64,000 bases of DNA from contig ONQC01000002.1 of NCBI GenBank assembly GCA_900319855.1, positions 1 through 64,000 on the forward strand, given 5' to 3'. The position numbers were made by a program, and so were the translations under genes. The notes under the pieces are model-generated. The model saw only the letters and a program-made list of their open reading frames with translations. It was not told the DNA's origin and did not search any database. Source of the stretch: an uncultured Bacteroidales bacterium. Its GTDB lineage: Bacteria > Bacteroidota > Bacteroidia > Bacteroidales > UBA932. This document shows positions 44,532 to 53,834 of this stretch, one piece after another; position 1 is the stretch's first letter; each line of letters begins with the position of its first letter.

Positions 44532-46085
44532 TTATCGGATTGCCTGGGGGTCATAGTTGCCGTCCTCGTCGATGAAATCGGCGCCCAGGAGCTGCTCGAG
44601 ATTGGATTTGGCGACAAGGAAATTGTAGATGGCCTGGCTGCTGGCGAGCCGGGACTGGGTCAGGACCAGCTGGGCGTCGTTCAGGTCGGTCAGGGTGCTC
44701 TTGCCCACTTCGAAGGAACGGGCGGAGACGTCATAGGCCTTCTGGGCCAGTCCGACGGCCTCCTGCGCGGCATCATGGCTCTTCATGGCGGTATCCATCG
44801 AATTGAGATACTGGCGGATGCCGATCTTCAGCTGCCGCTCGGTCTGGATCTTCTGGAGCGCCAGTTCGGTCTGCTGGACCTTGGCCTGCTTGACGGCATG
44901 GTAGCGCTGGCCGCCGGCGAAGATCGGAATGCTCAGGCTCAGGCCGGCGAACGAATACGGGGTCCACTTGTACTGGCTGAACTTGAAGTCGTCGTTCATG
45001 GACATGAAATTGAACGCGAAGCTGGCGGACAGGGTCGGCAGGTTGGCGAACTGCTGCACCCGGACGGTCTTGGCCAGCATTTCGGCCTGGAGTTCCAGCT
45101 GACGCATCGTCGTGTTGTTCGACAGGTCAGCCTGCTCCCCTTCGTGGAGGTCGCGGAACATGGTGTCGGCATAATCGCCCAGTTCCCCGGCCACGTCGAT
45201 GGCCCGGTCCAGGTCGACGCCCATGACGGCCTTGAGTTGCCACAGGGCCAGCATCACGCTGTTTTCGGCGTTGTAGACATTCGGAATGGCGTTGGCCATG
45301 GTCGAGGCAGCCCGGGAAAGCTCCAGTTCGGAAGCCTTCTGCACCTTGTACCGGCGCTCGGTCTGCTCGAAGTTCGCCTTGGCATTTTCGTATACGCTCT
45401 TGTACACGTTGAAGCCCTCCTTGGCGAAGAGGACGGAATAGAAAGCCTGCTTGACCTGGGTCACCATGTCCAGACGGGAGGAACGGGCCTGCTCAACGGC
45501 CAGTTCGACCTGGTCGCCGGAGAGTTTGATGCTCTCCCAGAGCTGGGCGTTGACCAGCGGCATGCCCGCGCTGATACCCACGGAATACGTATTCATACGG
45601 CCGACTTCAAAGCCGCCGTCGTTGTCGTTGGAATTATCCACCGGAGCCGGGACATAAGGCGTGATCTGCCCGGGATGCAGGGCCACGAGCTGGTCGATGT
45701 AGTGCATGACGGGAGCGAGGATGCCGGACATCATACCGGCCATGCCGCCGCCCGACCCTTCCTCGTTGTCGGAAGAGCCGCCACCCATGTACATCACTTG
45801 TTTCTTGATGGTACGCTGATAGGAACCCGACCCGCTGACCTGTGGGAACAGGGCGGCATACGAGCCCTTGCGGGCATATTCCTGACGGGTGATTTCCTGA
45901 TCGGCGACCTGGACGGCAATATTCTCGCTGAGGGCGATTCTAAGGGCCTGGTCCAAGGTAAGGACAACGGTATCGGAAGATGCCGGATTCTCCTCCGGCT
46001 GGATGTCTGTCCTGTATTGCGCTCCCGCGCTGAAGGACAAAAGGACCGCGCCGCTAAGCAAGATGGCGCGCAGTAAATGCTTCAT
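44532..46085 (-). CDS. TolC-like outer membrane efflux channel
   Basis: A 517-residue outer-membrane protein with a Sec signal peptide (ends SFSAGAQ) and two repeated OEP domains, each rich in long helices (ALSENIAVQVADQEITRQEY in the first). An unusual Gly/Ser/Met-rich insertion lies near residue 105-130 (GGGSSDNEEGSGGGMAGMM), probably a surface or periplasmic loop. First gene of the four-gene efflux operon, 16 nt ahead of the adaptor. Confidence 0.93.
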   Translation of the reverse strand: MKHLLRAILLSGAVLLSFSAGAQYRTDIQPEENPASSDTVVLTLDQALRIALSENIAVQVADQEITRQEYARKGSYAALFPQVSGSGSYQRTIKKQVMYMGGGSSDNEEGSGGGMAGMMSGILAPVMHYIDQLVALHPGQITPYVPAPVDNSNDNDGGFEVGRMNTYSVGISAGMPLVNAQLWESIKLSGDQVELAVEQARSSRLDMVTQVKQAFYSVLFAKEGFNVYKSVYENAKANFEQTERRYKVQKASELELSRAASTMANAIPNVYNAENSVMLALWQLKAVMGVDLDRAIDVAGELGDYADTMFRDLHEGEQADLSNNTTMRQLELQAEMLAKTVRVQQFANLPTLSASFAFNFMSMNDDFKFSQYKWTPYSFAGLSLSIPIFAGGQRYHAVKQAKVQQTELALQKIQTERQLKIGIRQYLNSMDTAMKSHDAAQEAVGLAQKAYDVSARSFEVGKSTLTDLNDAQLVLTQSRLASSQAIYNFLVAKSNLEQLLGADFIDEDGNYDPQAIR

Positions 46086-46122
46086 AAACGTATCTCGTAC
46101 TTTCTGGGTTTTCTGGATTGTC

Positions 46123-46140
46123 CGCGTCTTTCACGACGCG
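46123..46140 (-). repeat. perfect inverted repeat ahead of the efflux operon
   Basis: CGCGTC-TTTCAC-GACGCG, 6-bp arms, about 40 nt upstream of the channel start. It could be an operator for an unlinked regulator, or a hairpin at the 5' end of the message. TACATTTT (46162-46155) just beyond is a poor promoter -7 match. Confidence 0.45.
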
Positions 46141-46216
46141 CGCGATAATGCCGCAAAATGTATACCGAAAAATCCGGCTTTTCGGCCGAATTCCGATCTT
46201 TTTTCAGGAAAAACGT

Positions 46217-46993
46217 TTAAAGCAACCCGAAATGGGACAAGGCTTTCCGGATTCCGTCGTCATCCACTCCTGCCGTGACATAATCGGCCGAGGCTTTGAC
46301 GCCGTCTTCGGCATTGCCCATGGCCACGCCGATACCGGCGAACCGCAGCATGCTGATGTCGTTCCCGCCGTCTCCGAAAGCGATGGTTTCCTCCTGGGAA
46401 ATACCCGTTTTTTCCAAGACTTTTGCCATGGCGGCCGCCTTGGAGGCCTGGGCGGGCGTGGCGTCAATGAAGTCCGGATGCCAGCGGGGCCAGGCCGTTC
46501 CGGGTACGAACGGAAGATAATGCCGCTCCAGCTGTTCCTGGGTAATATAGACCGTGTACTGGTAGACATCGCTCTTCCGCACGGTCTCGGACAAGGCGAT
46601 GGTCGGGAAATCGGGGACATGGATCATTTTATTGATCCGGGCCGTAATGTCATTCTGCAGGTTGATCCCCATCCCGTCTGCCATAAACGCGACGGCCGCG
46701 AATCCTTCCCGCTCGGAGATTTCCGCGATCCGGACGGCCGCCTCCCGGGGCAGCGGCGCACTGTAGATCACCTCGTCGCCCAGGGTGACGAGGCTGCCGT
46801 TCATCGTGATATAACCGTCAAAGGGATAGTCTTTCAGGTTGCGGATCAAGGCCTTGGGCCGGCCGCTGGAGATATAGAGCCGGATGCCCTTGCGCCGGAG
46901 CGCTTCAAGGGCCTCCAGGACTTCGTCGCGGATTTCCGCATCATGGAAACCCACCAGGGTGCCGTCGATGTCAAAAAAGGCGGCCTTGATCAT
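46217..46993 (-). CDS. Cof-type HAD phosphatase
   Basis: A 258-residue haloacid dehalogenase-fold phosphatase with motif I FFDIDGTL, motif II SSGR, and motif IV GDGGNDISMLRFAG, plus a C2B cap between them. Family members dephosphorylate sugar phosphates, flavin nucleotides or similar; the substrate cannot be read from sequence. It overlaps the lgt stop by four bases (ATGA), so the two are co-translated. Confidence 0.92.
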   Translation of the reverse strand: MIKAAFFDIDGTLVGFHDAEIRDEVLEALEALRRKGIRLYISSGRPKALIRNLKDYPFDGYITMNGSLVTLGDEVIYSAPLPREAAVRIAEISEREGFAAVAFMADGMGINLQNDITARINKMIHVPDFPTIALSETVRKSDVYQYTVYITQEQLERHYLPFVPGTAWPRWHPDFIDATPAQASKAAAMAKVLEKTGISQEETIAFGDGGNDISMLRFAGIGVAMGNAEDGVKASADYVTAGVDDDGIRKALSHFGLL

Positions 46994-47865
46994 TTGGCGT
47001 GGGCATAGTGCGTCTGCTCACGCACGGGCTTTTCCGGATGGACCGCCCGGGCCGGGATCTTCTTTTTCCAGGCGTACCAGAGGAAGAAAATGCCGAGCAG
47101 GATGAAGGGGATGCTCAGGAGCTGTCCCATGTTCAGGGCCATGCCCTCCTCGAAACCGACCTGCGGCTCCTTGATGAATTCGATCAGGAAACGGGCGCCG
47201 AAGCAGCCGATGAAGAACAGACCGATGAAGGTACCGCGATACAGTTTGTCGAGTTTCGCCTTGTACAGCCCGAGCAACAGGAAGCCGAGCAGCAGGTAAC
47301 TGCCGGCCTCGTACAGCTGGGTCGGATGCTTCGGCTCGGTCTCGCCGCGCAAATCAAAGATAAACCCCCACGGAAGCGAGGTGACATCACCGTAAATCTC
47401 TGAATTGAAAAGGTTTCCGAGACGGATGAACGCACCGGCAAAAGCTACGGCGATGCACAGGTGGTCCAGCAGCCAGACGAAATCGAAATCGTTCTTCTTC
47501 CCGTATTTCCGGGCATACCACCACATGGCCAGCAGCAGGGCGATCGTACCGCCGTGACTGGCCAGGCCGCCCTTCCACGGCATGAAGATCTCCAGGAAAC
47601 CTTCCCAAGAACCCAGGTAATAATCGGGTTGATAGAACAGGCAATGTCCCAGCCGGGCGCCCACGATCGTACCGATCAGCAGGGTGAAGAGCAGGGAGTC
47701 CAGGAGTTTCTCGTCGATCTTTTCGCGACGGAAGAAATATTGGAAGATGTACCAGCCCAGCACGAATCCGGCCACGAAGAGCAGGCCGTACCAGCGGAGT
47801 TCGAAACCTCCGAGCCGGAAGATTACCGGATCCACGTGCCAGTGGACGAAAAGCATTTCAGTCAT
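46990..47865 (-). CDS. lgt: prolipoprotein diacylglyceryl transferase
   Basis: A 291-residue inner-membrane enzyme that lipidates the Cys of lipobox precursors, as needed for the many lipoproteins in this window. About seven membrane helices, the LRWYGLLFVAGF start and FIRLGNLFNSEIYGD, the Lgt signature, are present. The ATG at 47865 gives the usual family start; the upstream extension runs through a hairpin. It lies downstream of pgk. Confidence 0.95.
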   Translation of the reverse strand: MTEMLFVHWHVDPVIFRLGGFELRWYGLLFVAGFVLGWYIFQYFFRREKIDEKLLDSLLFTLLIGTIVGARLGHCLFYQPDYYLGSWEGFLEIFMPWKGGLASHGGTIALLLAMWWYARKYGKKNDFDFVWLLDHLCIAVAFAGAFIRLGNLFNSEIYGDVTSLPWGFIFDLRGETEPKHPTQLYEAGSYLLLGFLLLGLYKAKLDKLYRGTFIGLFFIGCFGARFLIEFIKEPQVGFEEGMALNMGQLLSIPFILLGIFFLWYAWKKKIPARAVHPEKPVREQTHYAHAK

Positions 47866-47872
47866 AACAAAA

Positions 47873-47900
47873 CAGCCGGACCCGCTGATGGGCCCGGCTG
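47873..47900 (-). terminator. hairpin between pgk and lgt
   Basis: CAGCCGG(GCCC) and (GGTCC)GGCTG form a GC-rich stem. It may attenuate read-through from pgk. TATATTTG (47908-47901, minus strand) lies just before it and could be a -7 element for lgt, in which case the hairpin would be in the lgt leader. Confidence 0.55.
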
Positions 47901-47919
47901 CAAATATAGCCATAATATT

Positions 47920-49173
47920 TTAATCCTGGATGGCTGCGATGCCCGGGAGGGTCTTGCCCTCGATGGCCTCGAGCATGGCGCCGCCGCCGGTGGAGACGTA
48001 GCTCACCTTGTCGGCATAGCCCATCTGGGTCACGGCCGCGACGGAGTCACCGCCACCCACGAGGGTGTAGGCACCGTTCTTGGTGGCCTCGGCGAGGTCC
48101 TCGGCGATCTGGAGGGTACCCTTGGCGAAGTTCGGAAGCTCGAACACGCCGACCGGACCGTTCCAGAGGATGGTCTTGGAGGAGAGAATGATCTTCTTCC
48201 AGTTCTCCAGAGAAGCAGGAGCGGCATCCATGCCCTCCCAGTCGTCCGGAATCTCGGTGATGGGGAAGATCTTGCGGGGCGTATCGTTGTCGAAAGCCTG
48301 GCCGCAGACGGTCGCGACGGACAGGGACAGGTTGACGCCGCGCTCCTTGGCTTCCTTCATGATCTCGAGAGCGTCCGGAATGAGCTCATCCTCGTGCAGG
48401 GACTGGCCGATGTGACCGCCCTGGGCCTTGATGAAGGTATAACCCATGCCGCCGCCGATGATCAGGTTGTCGACCTTGCCGACGAGGTTCTTCAGGACGG
48501 CCAGCTTGCTGGAGACCTTGGAGCCGCCGATGATGGCGGTCAGCGGGCGCTGCGCATTCTTGAGCACGTTGTCGATAGCCTTGATCTCACCTTCCATCAG
48601 GTAGCCGAACATCTTGTCATTCGGGAAGTACTCGGCGATGAGGGCGGTGGAACCGTGGGCGCGGTGGGCGGTACCGAACGCGTCGTTGATATAGCAGTCA
48701 GCGTAGGAAGCGAGCTTCTTGACGAACTCCTTCTGGGAAGCCTTGACGGCAGCCTTGGCAGCCTTCTTCTCTTCGTCGGTAGCGTCCTCGGCGAGGCCGC
48801 GCGGCTTGCCTTCTTCCTCGGCATAGTAACGGAGGTTCTCAAGCAGGAGGGCCTGGCCCGGCTTGAGGGCGGCGGCCTGCTCATCGGCCTTCATGCAGTC
48901 GTCGGCGAACTGGACCGGAACGCCGAGGCATTCGGACACGCGGGCGACGATGTGCTTCAGGGAGAACTTCGGATCGACCTTCTTCGGACGACCGAGGTGG
49001 GACATGATGATGACGGAACCACCTTTCTCGAGGACCTTCTTCAGGGTCGGCATGGCCCTGCGGATACGGGTATCATCGGTGATTTCGAAATTCTCGTTCA
49101 GCGGAACGTTGAAATCGACACGCACGATGGCGCGTTTGCCGGTGAAATCGTAAGAATCAATGTGCTGTTGCAT
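47920..49173 (-). CDS. pgk: phosphoglycerate kinase
   Basis: A 417-residue glycolytic enzyme forming ATP from 1,3-bisphosphoglycerate. [20 protein letters not shown] at the N-terminus, [28 protein letters not shown], and the C-terminal GGGDSVAAV with [13 protein letters not shown] are all diagnostic. TACATTTG on the minus strand (49244-49237) is a likely -7 element about 65 nt upstream of the start. Confidence 0.97.
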   Translation of the reverse strand: MQQHIDSYDFTGKRAIVRVDFNVPLNENFEITDDTRIRRAMPTLKKVLEKGGSVIIMSHLGRPKKVDPKFSLKHIVARVSECLGVPVQFADDCMKADEQAAALKPGQALLLENLRYYAEEEGKPRGLAEDATDEEKKAAKAAVKASQKEFVKKLASYADCYINDAFGTAHRAHGSTALIAEYFPNDKMFGYLMEGEIKAIDNVLKNAQRPLTAIIGGSKVSSKLAVLKNLVGKVDNLIIGGGMGYTFIKAQGGHIGQSLHEDELIPDALEIMKEAKERGVNLSLSVATVCGQAFDNDTPRKIFPITEIPDDWEGMDAAPASLENWKKIILSSKTILWNGPVGVFELPNFAKGTLQIAEDLAEATKNGAYTLVGGGDSVAAVTQMGYADKVSYVSTGGGAMLEAIEGKTLPGIAAIQD

Positions 49174-49236
49174 AGTTGTATGATTGTTTTATGTTTTTGT
49201 CTTGCGACAGGACGTCCTTTTCGAAAGGAGCGTCCG

Positions 49237-49326
49237 CAAATGTAATGATTTTCAACCGAAAATCCCTTATCTGGCTTAACTTTATCGTTTTACCGGCGGA
49301 GAAATCCGGCGGAATCGGTATCTTTG
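49237..49326. promoter_or_regulatory. divergent -7 elements between pgk and the methyltransferase
   Basis: TACATTTG (minus, 49244-49237) serves pgk and TATCTTTG (plus, 49319-49326) serves the methyltransferase gene starting 20 nt later. Neither has a good TTTG at 19-20 nt. Confidence 0.5.
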
Positions 49327-49346
49327 CAATCCAGAACCATCCCGCC

Positions 49347-50285
49347 ATGAAAATCGAATATCCCCTTGACACCTGGAAAGACTACGCCATCCTGGACAGC
49401 GGCAACTTTGAAAAGCTCGAGCGTTTCGGCCCCTATGTAACCGCCCGGCCCGAGCCGAAGGCGCTTTGGGATAAAACCCTCTCCGACCAGGAATGGAACC
49501 GGCTGGTCCACACACGCTTCACCCCGGGCGCCGGATTCGGCAAGGCGGGCAAGGAGGACAGCGGGACATGGTCACGGGCCAAAAAGATGGAGGACCAGTG
49601 GTACATCCGGTACAAAGGCCAGCAGCCGGGGCTGGATTTCAAGCTGCGGCTCGGCCTGACGTCCTTCAAGCACGTCGGGGTCTTCCCGGAGCAGGCGCCC
49701 AACTGGGAATACATCTATAAGAACACCAAAGAATTGGTCGGACAGGCCAAGGCGGACGGCAAGCCGGTCCCGAAGGTCCTGAACCTCTTCGCCTATACCG
49801 GCGGCGCCTCCCTGGCAGCCAAGGCGGCGGGAGCGGACGTAACCCATCTGGACTCTGTCCGGCAGGTCGTCACCTGGGCCCGGGGCAACATGGAGGCCAG
49901 CAATCTGGACGGCATCCGCTGGGTCGTGGAGGATGCGTTGAAATTCGCCCGCCGGGAAGCCAAACGGGGCAATGTCTACCAAGGGATCATCCTGGATCCG
50001 CCGGCCTATGGCCACGGCCCGGACGGGGAGAAATGGAAACTCGACGAACTGCTCTTCGACATGCTGAAGACCGTCAGCCGGATCCTGGCGTCGAAAGACA
50101 GTTTCCTGGTGCTCAACCTCTACTCCAACGGCTACTCCGCCATGCTGGGCGAGACCCTGGTCCGCCAGGCCTTCGGACTGGCCCCCGACCCGCAGGGCTA
50201 TGATATGCAAAGCGGAGAACTCGCCCTGCGTGACGCATCCGGCAAAGTCCTCCCCTTAAGCATTTTCGTCCGCCTGCGGCGGTAA
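49347..50285 (+). CDS. class I SAM-dependent methyltransferase, RlmI/RlmK-like
   Basis: A 312-residue protein. The AdoMet motif LNLFAYTGGASLAAKAAGA, the acidic motif II region (THLDSVRQVVTWARGN), and motif IV DPPAYGHGPDGEKW identify the group that methylates rRNA bases. It has only a short N-terminal beta region instead of the PUA domain of RlmI, as in many Bacteroidetes members. The start at 49347 follows TATCTTTG by 20 nt; frames from further upstream would begin inside the pgk promoter. Exact target base unknown. Confidence 0.88.
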   Translation: MKIEYPLDTWKDYAILDSGNFEKLERFGPYVTARPEPKALWDKTLSDQEWNRLVHTRFTPGAGFGKAGKEDSGTWSRAKKMEDQWYIRYKGQQPGLDFKLRLGLTSFKHVGVFPEQAPNWEYIYKNTKELVGQAKADGKPVPKVLNLFAYTGGASLAAKAAGADVTHLDSVRQVVTWARGNMEASNLDGIRWVVEDALKFARREAKRGNVYQGIILDPPAYGHGPDGEKWKLDELLFDMLKTVSRILASKDSFLVLNLYSNGYSAMLGETLVRQAFGLAPDPQGYDMQSGELALRDASGKVLPLSIFVRLRR

Positions 50286-50288
50286 ATC

Positions 50289-50621
50289 CTACTGTTTCGG
50301 GACGATCCCGATGAAAACAAGATCCCTGTCCGTTTCTTCGTTGCGCAGGGTATGGGTATGTCCCTTGGGACAATAATGCACCTGGCCCGGACCGACGGTC
50401 AGGACCTGTCCGTCATACTGGACGGTCCCGCGTCCGGAGAGGAAGTACATGATCTCGCAGCTGTCATCATGGGTGTGCAGGCCGATGCTTGCTCCCGGCG
50501 GGAGCGTCCCGTGCATGATCTTGCAGGCACCGTCGTCCGCCATGTGGGCGAAGAAGGTTTGTTCCCCGCCTTTGAAGTGCTCCAGTTCCTTGACCGGAAT
50601 CTTGTTAAAATCCAGAATCAT
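50289..50621 (-). CDS. cupin domain protein
   Basis: A 110-residue single-domain cupin. Motif 1 is GASIGLHTHDDSCEIMYFLSG (two His and Glu as metal ligands) and motif 2 is PGQVHYCPKGHTHTL with the last His. Such small cupins bind a metal and may be isomerases, oxygenases or sensors; nothing here decides. It lies 7 nt after the DUF2723 gene and is probably co-transcribed with it. Confidence 0.88.
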   Translation of the reverse strand: MILDFNKIPVKELEHFKGGEQTFFAHMADDGACKIMHGTLPPGASIGLHTHDDSCEIMYFLSGRGTVQYDGQVLTVGPGQVHYCPKGHTHTLRNEETDRDLVFIGIVPKQ

Positions 50622-50628
50622 CGTTCAA

Positions 50629-53600
50629 TCATGCATTATCTCCCACCACGTTCTTCAGCATGACCTCCATCTTGGAAATGAGGGCCTCGGAGCGGTCTTT
50701 CTCGCCGGCTTCATCATAGATGTCGGTCAGGTACTGGACCATCTGGTAGGCATATTCGAAGTCCTGGTTGGCATAGTCGTAGAAATCCAGGAAGAACTGG
50801 GAGGACTTCAGCAGTTCGGCTTCGAAGCCGTCGGCCAGGGCGCGGGCCTTGTCCGGCTGTCCGGCCTTGTAATACAGGTCGATCAGGTCCATGACCCGCA
50901 GGTCGTTGGACGCGAAACCGATGCAGATGGTCTCCAGCGGATAGGTCTCGGCCGGGACACATTCAATGGCCTTGTCCAGCACCGTGACCGCCCGGGTGGT
51001 ATCGCCGGCCTCCAGGCACTTGCGCGCGAGGTTGGCGAAGAGTTCCCGCTGCGGGGAAACGCCCAGGAAGGTATACAGGTTCTGGTAGTCCACATAGTAG
51101 TCGGTCTGCTTGAGCGCATCCCAGGAGTATGTCTCCATGACCGTCTTGTACAGTCTGTCGAGTTCGACCTTGCCGATGCCCTTGGAGCTGGAGACGGTAT
51201 TGCGGATCGGGACCAGCTTGCAGGTAAAGCCCTCATACATCAGGTAGTCCTTCAGGCCGATGTTGATGTCGCCGCCCTGGCTGAGCATGCTGATCGGACG
51301 GTCCCACTCATAGCCGGCCAGCAGGTCGAGCATGAAGAGTTCCGGTTTGGTCAGCATATCCTTACCCTTGGGCAGGGTGATGACGATCTCTTCCGGGATC
51401 TGGTCGGCATATTCCGGACCGAGGATGCCTGATTTCAGGACATTCTCCTTGTTGACCGGGATGCTGATCTTGCGGGAGCAGATGTAGTCGACCGAGCGGC
51501 CGCTCTGGAGCGGCAGCTTGGCCTGCGGATGCTTGAAGACGGCCATGACATCGGCGATCGGCAGGACCTGGTCACGCGTATCATAGACATAGACGGCATC
51601 GTTGGTCCCGTAAAGGTACTGGCTCTGCGGCACGGTCAGCGGCAGCGGCTTGGAATCATTGATCGCATACTTCATCTGGCCGATGTACCAGTCCGTACCG
51701 AGCAGGGACGTATTGACGATGCGGATGTCCGGACGGATGGATTCGACCTCCTGGGCGTACCAGAGCGGGAAGGTATCGTTGTCGCCATGGGTGATGAGCA
51801 GACCCTGCGGGCCGACGGATTCCAGGTAGTTGCGCGCCATCTCGACGGCCGTGCGGCGATGGCTGCGGTCATGGTCGTCCCAGTTCTCGGCGCACATGAT
51901 GACGGGAGCGACCAGGCAGGCTGCGGTAACGGCACCGGCGACGGCGACGGTCCCCTTGCGGGCCGTCCGCCCCGCGATCCATTCATACAAGGCTGCGACG
52001 GCCAGGCCGATCCACATGGAGAACATGTAGAAGGAGCCCGCATAGGCGTAGTCGCGCTCGCGGACCTGATACGGCGGCTGGTTGAGGTACAGCACGATGG
52101 CGATGCCCGTCATGAAGAACATCAGGAAGGTCAGCCAGCAGCCGCGCTTGTCGCGGTCGAACTGGAAGAACAGACCGATGAGTCCCAGCAGCAGCGGGAG
52201 GAAGAAGTAGTGGTTCTTGCCCCGGTTTTCGGCTAGGATGGCCGGCGCTTCGGACTGGTCGCCCAGGCGGAACTCGTCCAGGAACTTGATGCCGGACTCC
52301 CAGTTGCCATAGAAGATCTCGCCCGGGGACGGGCTGTGCACGTCATTCTGGCGGCCGACGAAATTCCACATGAAATACCGCCAGTACATCCAGTTGAGCT
52401 GGTAGTCGAAGAAGAACTTCAGGTTGGTCCCGAAGGTCGGTTTCTTGTGGTCCGCGCCCGGAACATTGATGCCCTTTCCGTTCATGTAGCCCTCATAGAA
52501 CGCCTCGTTGCGGCCGTCCGAGCTGCCTGCCCACATACGCGGGAACAGCATCTTGCCGGCCGCCGTGTAACGGCCCTCGAGGGGTCCGTCGGCATGGACG
52601 TACTTGCCGTCCAGCAGGGCCCAGTACTTGGGCTGATAGATTTCGTACGGGGCGTCGAAATACTGTCCGTAGAGCAGCGGGGTGCTGCCGTATTGCTCGC
52701 GGCTGAGGTAGCGGACCAGGGAGAACGCATTGTCCGGCTGGTTTTCGTTGGTCGGAGGCTGGACGCTGGAGCGGATGATGACGATGCTGAAAATCGAAAA
52801 GCCGATCACGATGGTCGTCAGGCAGAGCAGCGCCGTGTTCCAGAAAACCTTGCCTTTTTCCAGGGTCTTCAGCAGGCCCCAGAAGCACAGGGCCAGCACC
52901 GCTACCAGGAAGAAGGCGGCGCCGCTGTTGACCGGCAGGTGCAGGGTATTGACGAAGAACAGGTCGAAGTAGGCGGCCATCTTCGGCAGGTACGGAATCA
53001 GGAAGAAGACCAGCACACCCAAGATCACGACGGACACCAGGGTGATGCCGACCAGCTGCTTGAAGGTATATTTACCGTCTTCTTTCTTGCGGTAATAATA
53101 CATGAAGACCAGGGCCGGGATGGCCAGCAGGTTCAGCAGGTGCACGCCGATAGAAAGGCCCATCAGGAACGAAATGAGTACGATCCAGCGGTTGGCATGC
53201 GGCCGGTCCGCCTGCTCGTACCATTTGGTCATGGCCCAGAAGACCACGGCCGTGAACAGGGAGGACATGGCATAGACCTCGCCCTCGACCGCGGAGAACC
53301 AGAAAGTGTCGGAGAAGGTGTAGGCCAGGGCTCCGACGGCACCGGAGCCGAAGATGGCGATCGCCTCACCGGTCCCCCAGGTCCCGTCCTCGCGGGGTTT
53401 GAGAAGCCGTTTGGCGAAGAAAACGATCGTCAGGTACAGGAAGAAGATCGTCAGGGCGGAGCAGATCGCGCTCATGGCATTGACGGCCACGGCGGCATGT
53501 TCCGCGCCGGTGAACATCGTAAAGAACCGGGCGATCAGCTGGAAAACCGGGTTTCCCGGGGGATGGCCGACTTCCAGCTTGTAGGAGGATGCGATGAATT

Positions 53601-53718
53601 CGCCGCAGTCCCAGAAGGACGCCGTCGGCTCGATGGTGGCCAGGTACGTGACGGCGGAAATGACGAACACCGCCATCGCCACGATCCTGTTCCACAGGTT
53701 GAACTTCTTCTGTTCCAT
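50629..53718 (-). CDS. DUF2723 (GT117-like) membrane glycosyltransferase
   Basis: A 1029-residue multi-pass membrane protein. The N-terminal domain starts with SAVTYLATIEPTASFWDCGEFIASSY and KLEVGHPPGNPVF, the signature of DUF2723 with its Asp-Cys-Gly-Glu motif in the first loop, as in GT-C enzymes. About ten more membrane helices and a large periplasmic region follow, and the C-terminal 250 residues are helical and TPR-like (NLARKCLEAGDTTRAVTVLDKAIE). The human relative TMEM260 is a protein O-mannosyltransferase; a role in Bacteroidetes protein O-glycosylation is inference. The ATG at 53718 is chosen for the normal charged start. Confidence 0.88.
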   Translation of the reverse strand: MEQKKFNLWNRIVAMAVFVISAVTYLATIEPTASFWDCGEFIASSYKLEVGHPPGNPVFQLIARFFTMFTGAEHAAVAVNAMSAICSALTIFFLYLTIVFFAKRLLKPREDGTWGTGEAIAIFGSGAVGALAYTFSDTFWFSAVEGEVYAMSSLFTAVVFWAMTKWYEQADRPHANRWIVLISFLMGLSIGVHLLNLLAIPALVFMYYYRKKEDGKYTFKQLVGITLVSVVILGVLVFFLIPYLPKMAAYFDLFFVNTLHLPVNSGAAFFLVAVLALCFWGLLKTLEKGKVFWNTALLCLTTIVIGFSIFSIVIIRSSVQPPTNENQPDNAFSLVRYLSREQYGSTPLLYGQYFDAPYEIYQPKYWALLDGKYVHADGPLEGRYTAAGKMLFPRMWAGSSDGRNEAFYEGYMNGKGINVPGADHKKPTFGTNLKFFFDYQLNWMYWRYFMWNFVGRQNDVHSPSPGEIFYGNWESGIKFLDEFRLGDQSEAPAILAENRGKNHYFFLPLLLGLIGLFFQFDRDKRGCWLTFLMFFMTGIAIVLYLNQPPYQVRERDYAYAGSFYMFSMWIGLAVAALYEWIAGRTARKGTVAVAGAVTAACLVAPVIMCAENWDDHDRSHRRTAVEMARNYLESVGPQGLLITHGDNDTFPLWYAQEVESIRPDIRIVNTSLLGTDWYIGQMKYAINDSKPLPLTVPQSQYLYGTNDAVYVYDTRDQVLPIADVMAVFKHPQAKLPLQSGRSVDYICSRKISIPVNKENVLKSGILGPEYADQIPEEIVITLPKGKDMLTKPELFMLDLLAGYEWDRPISMLSQGGDINIGLKDYLMYEGFTCKLVPIRNTVSSSKGIGKVELDRLYKTVMETYSWDALKQTDYYVDYQNLYTFLGVSPQRELFANLARKCLEAGDTTRAVTVLDKAIECVPAETYPLETICIGFASNDLRVMDLIDLYYKAGQPDKARALADGFEAELLKSSQFFLDFYDYANQDFEYAYQMVQYLTDIYDEAGEKDRSEALISKMEVMLKNVVGDNA

Positions 53719-53786
53719 ATATTTCCTTTCTGTTTTTATCATTCGGAGGCCCAAAAGAGGGTCAGCAATTTATCTTCGATAAACTG

Positions 53787-53818
53787 CAAATTTACGACAG
53801 ATTCGCTATCTTTGCAAA
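53787..53818. promoter_or_regulatory. interleaved divergent promoters
   Basis: Minus strand: TTTG (53818-53815), 20 nt, TAAATTTG (53794-53787), facing the DUF2723 gene. Plus strand: TATCTTTG (53807-53814), facing the SUI1-like gene, whose ATG is 20 nt on. The plus -7 element lies inside the minus spacer, so simultaneous binding looks impossible. Confidence 0.7.
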
Positions 53819-53834
53819 AATAGTACCTTCAATC

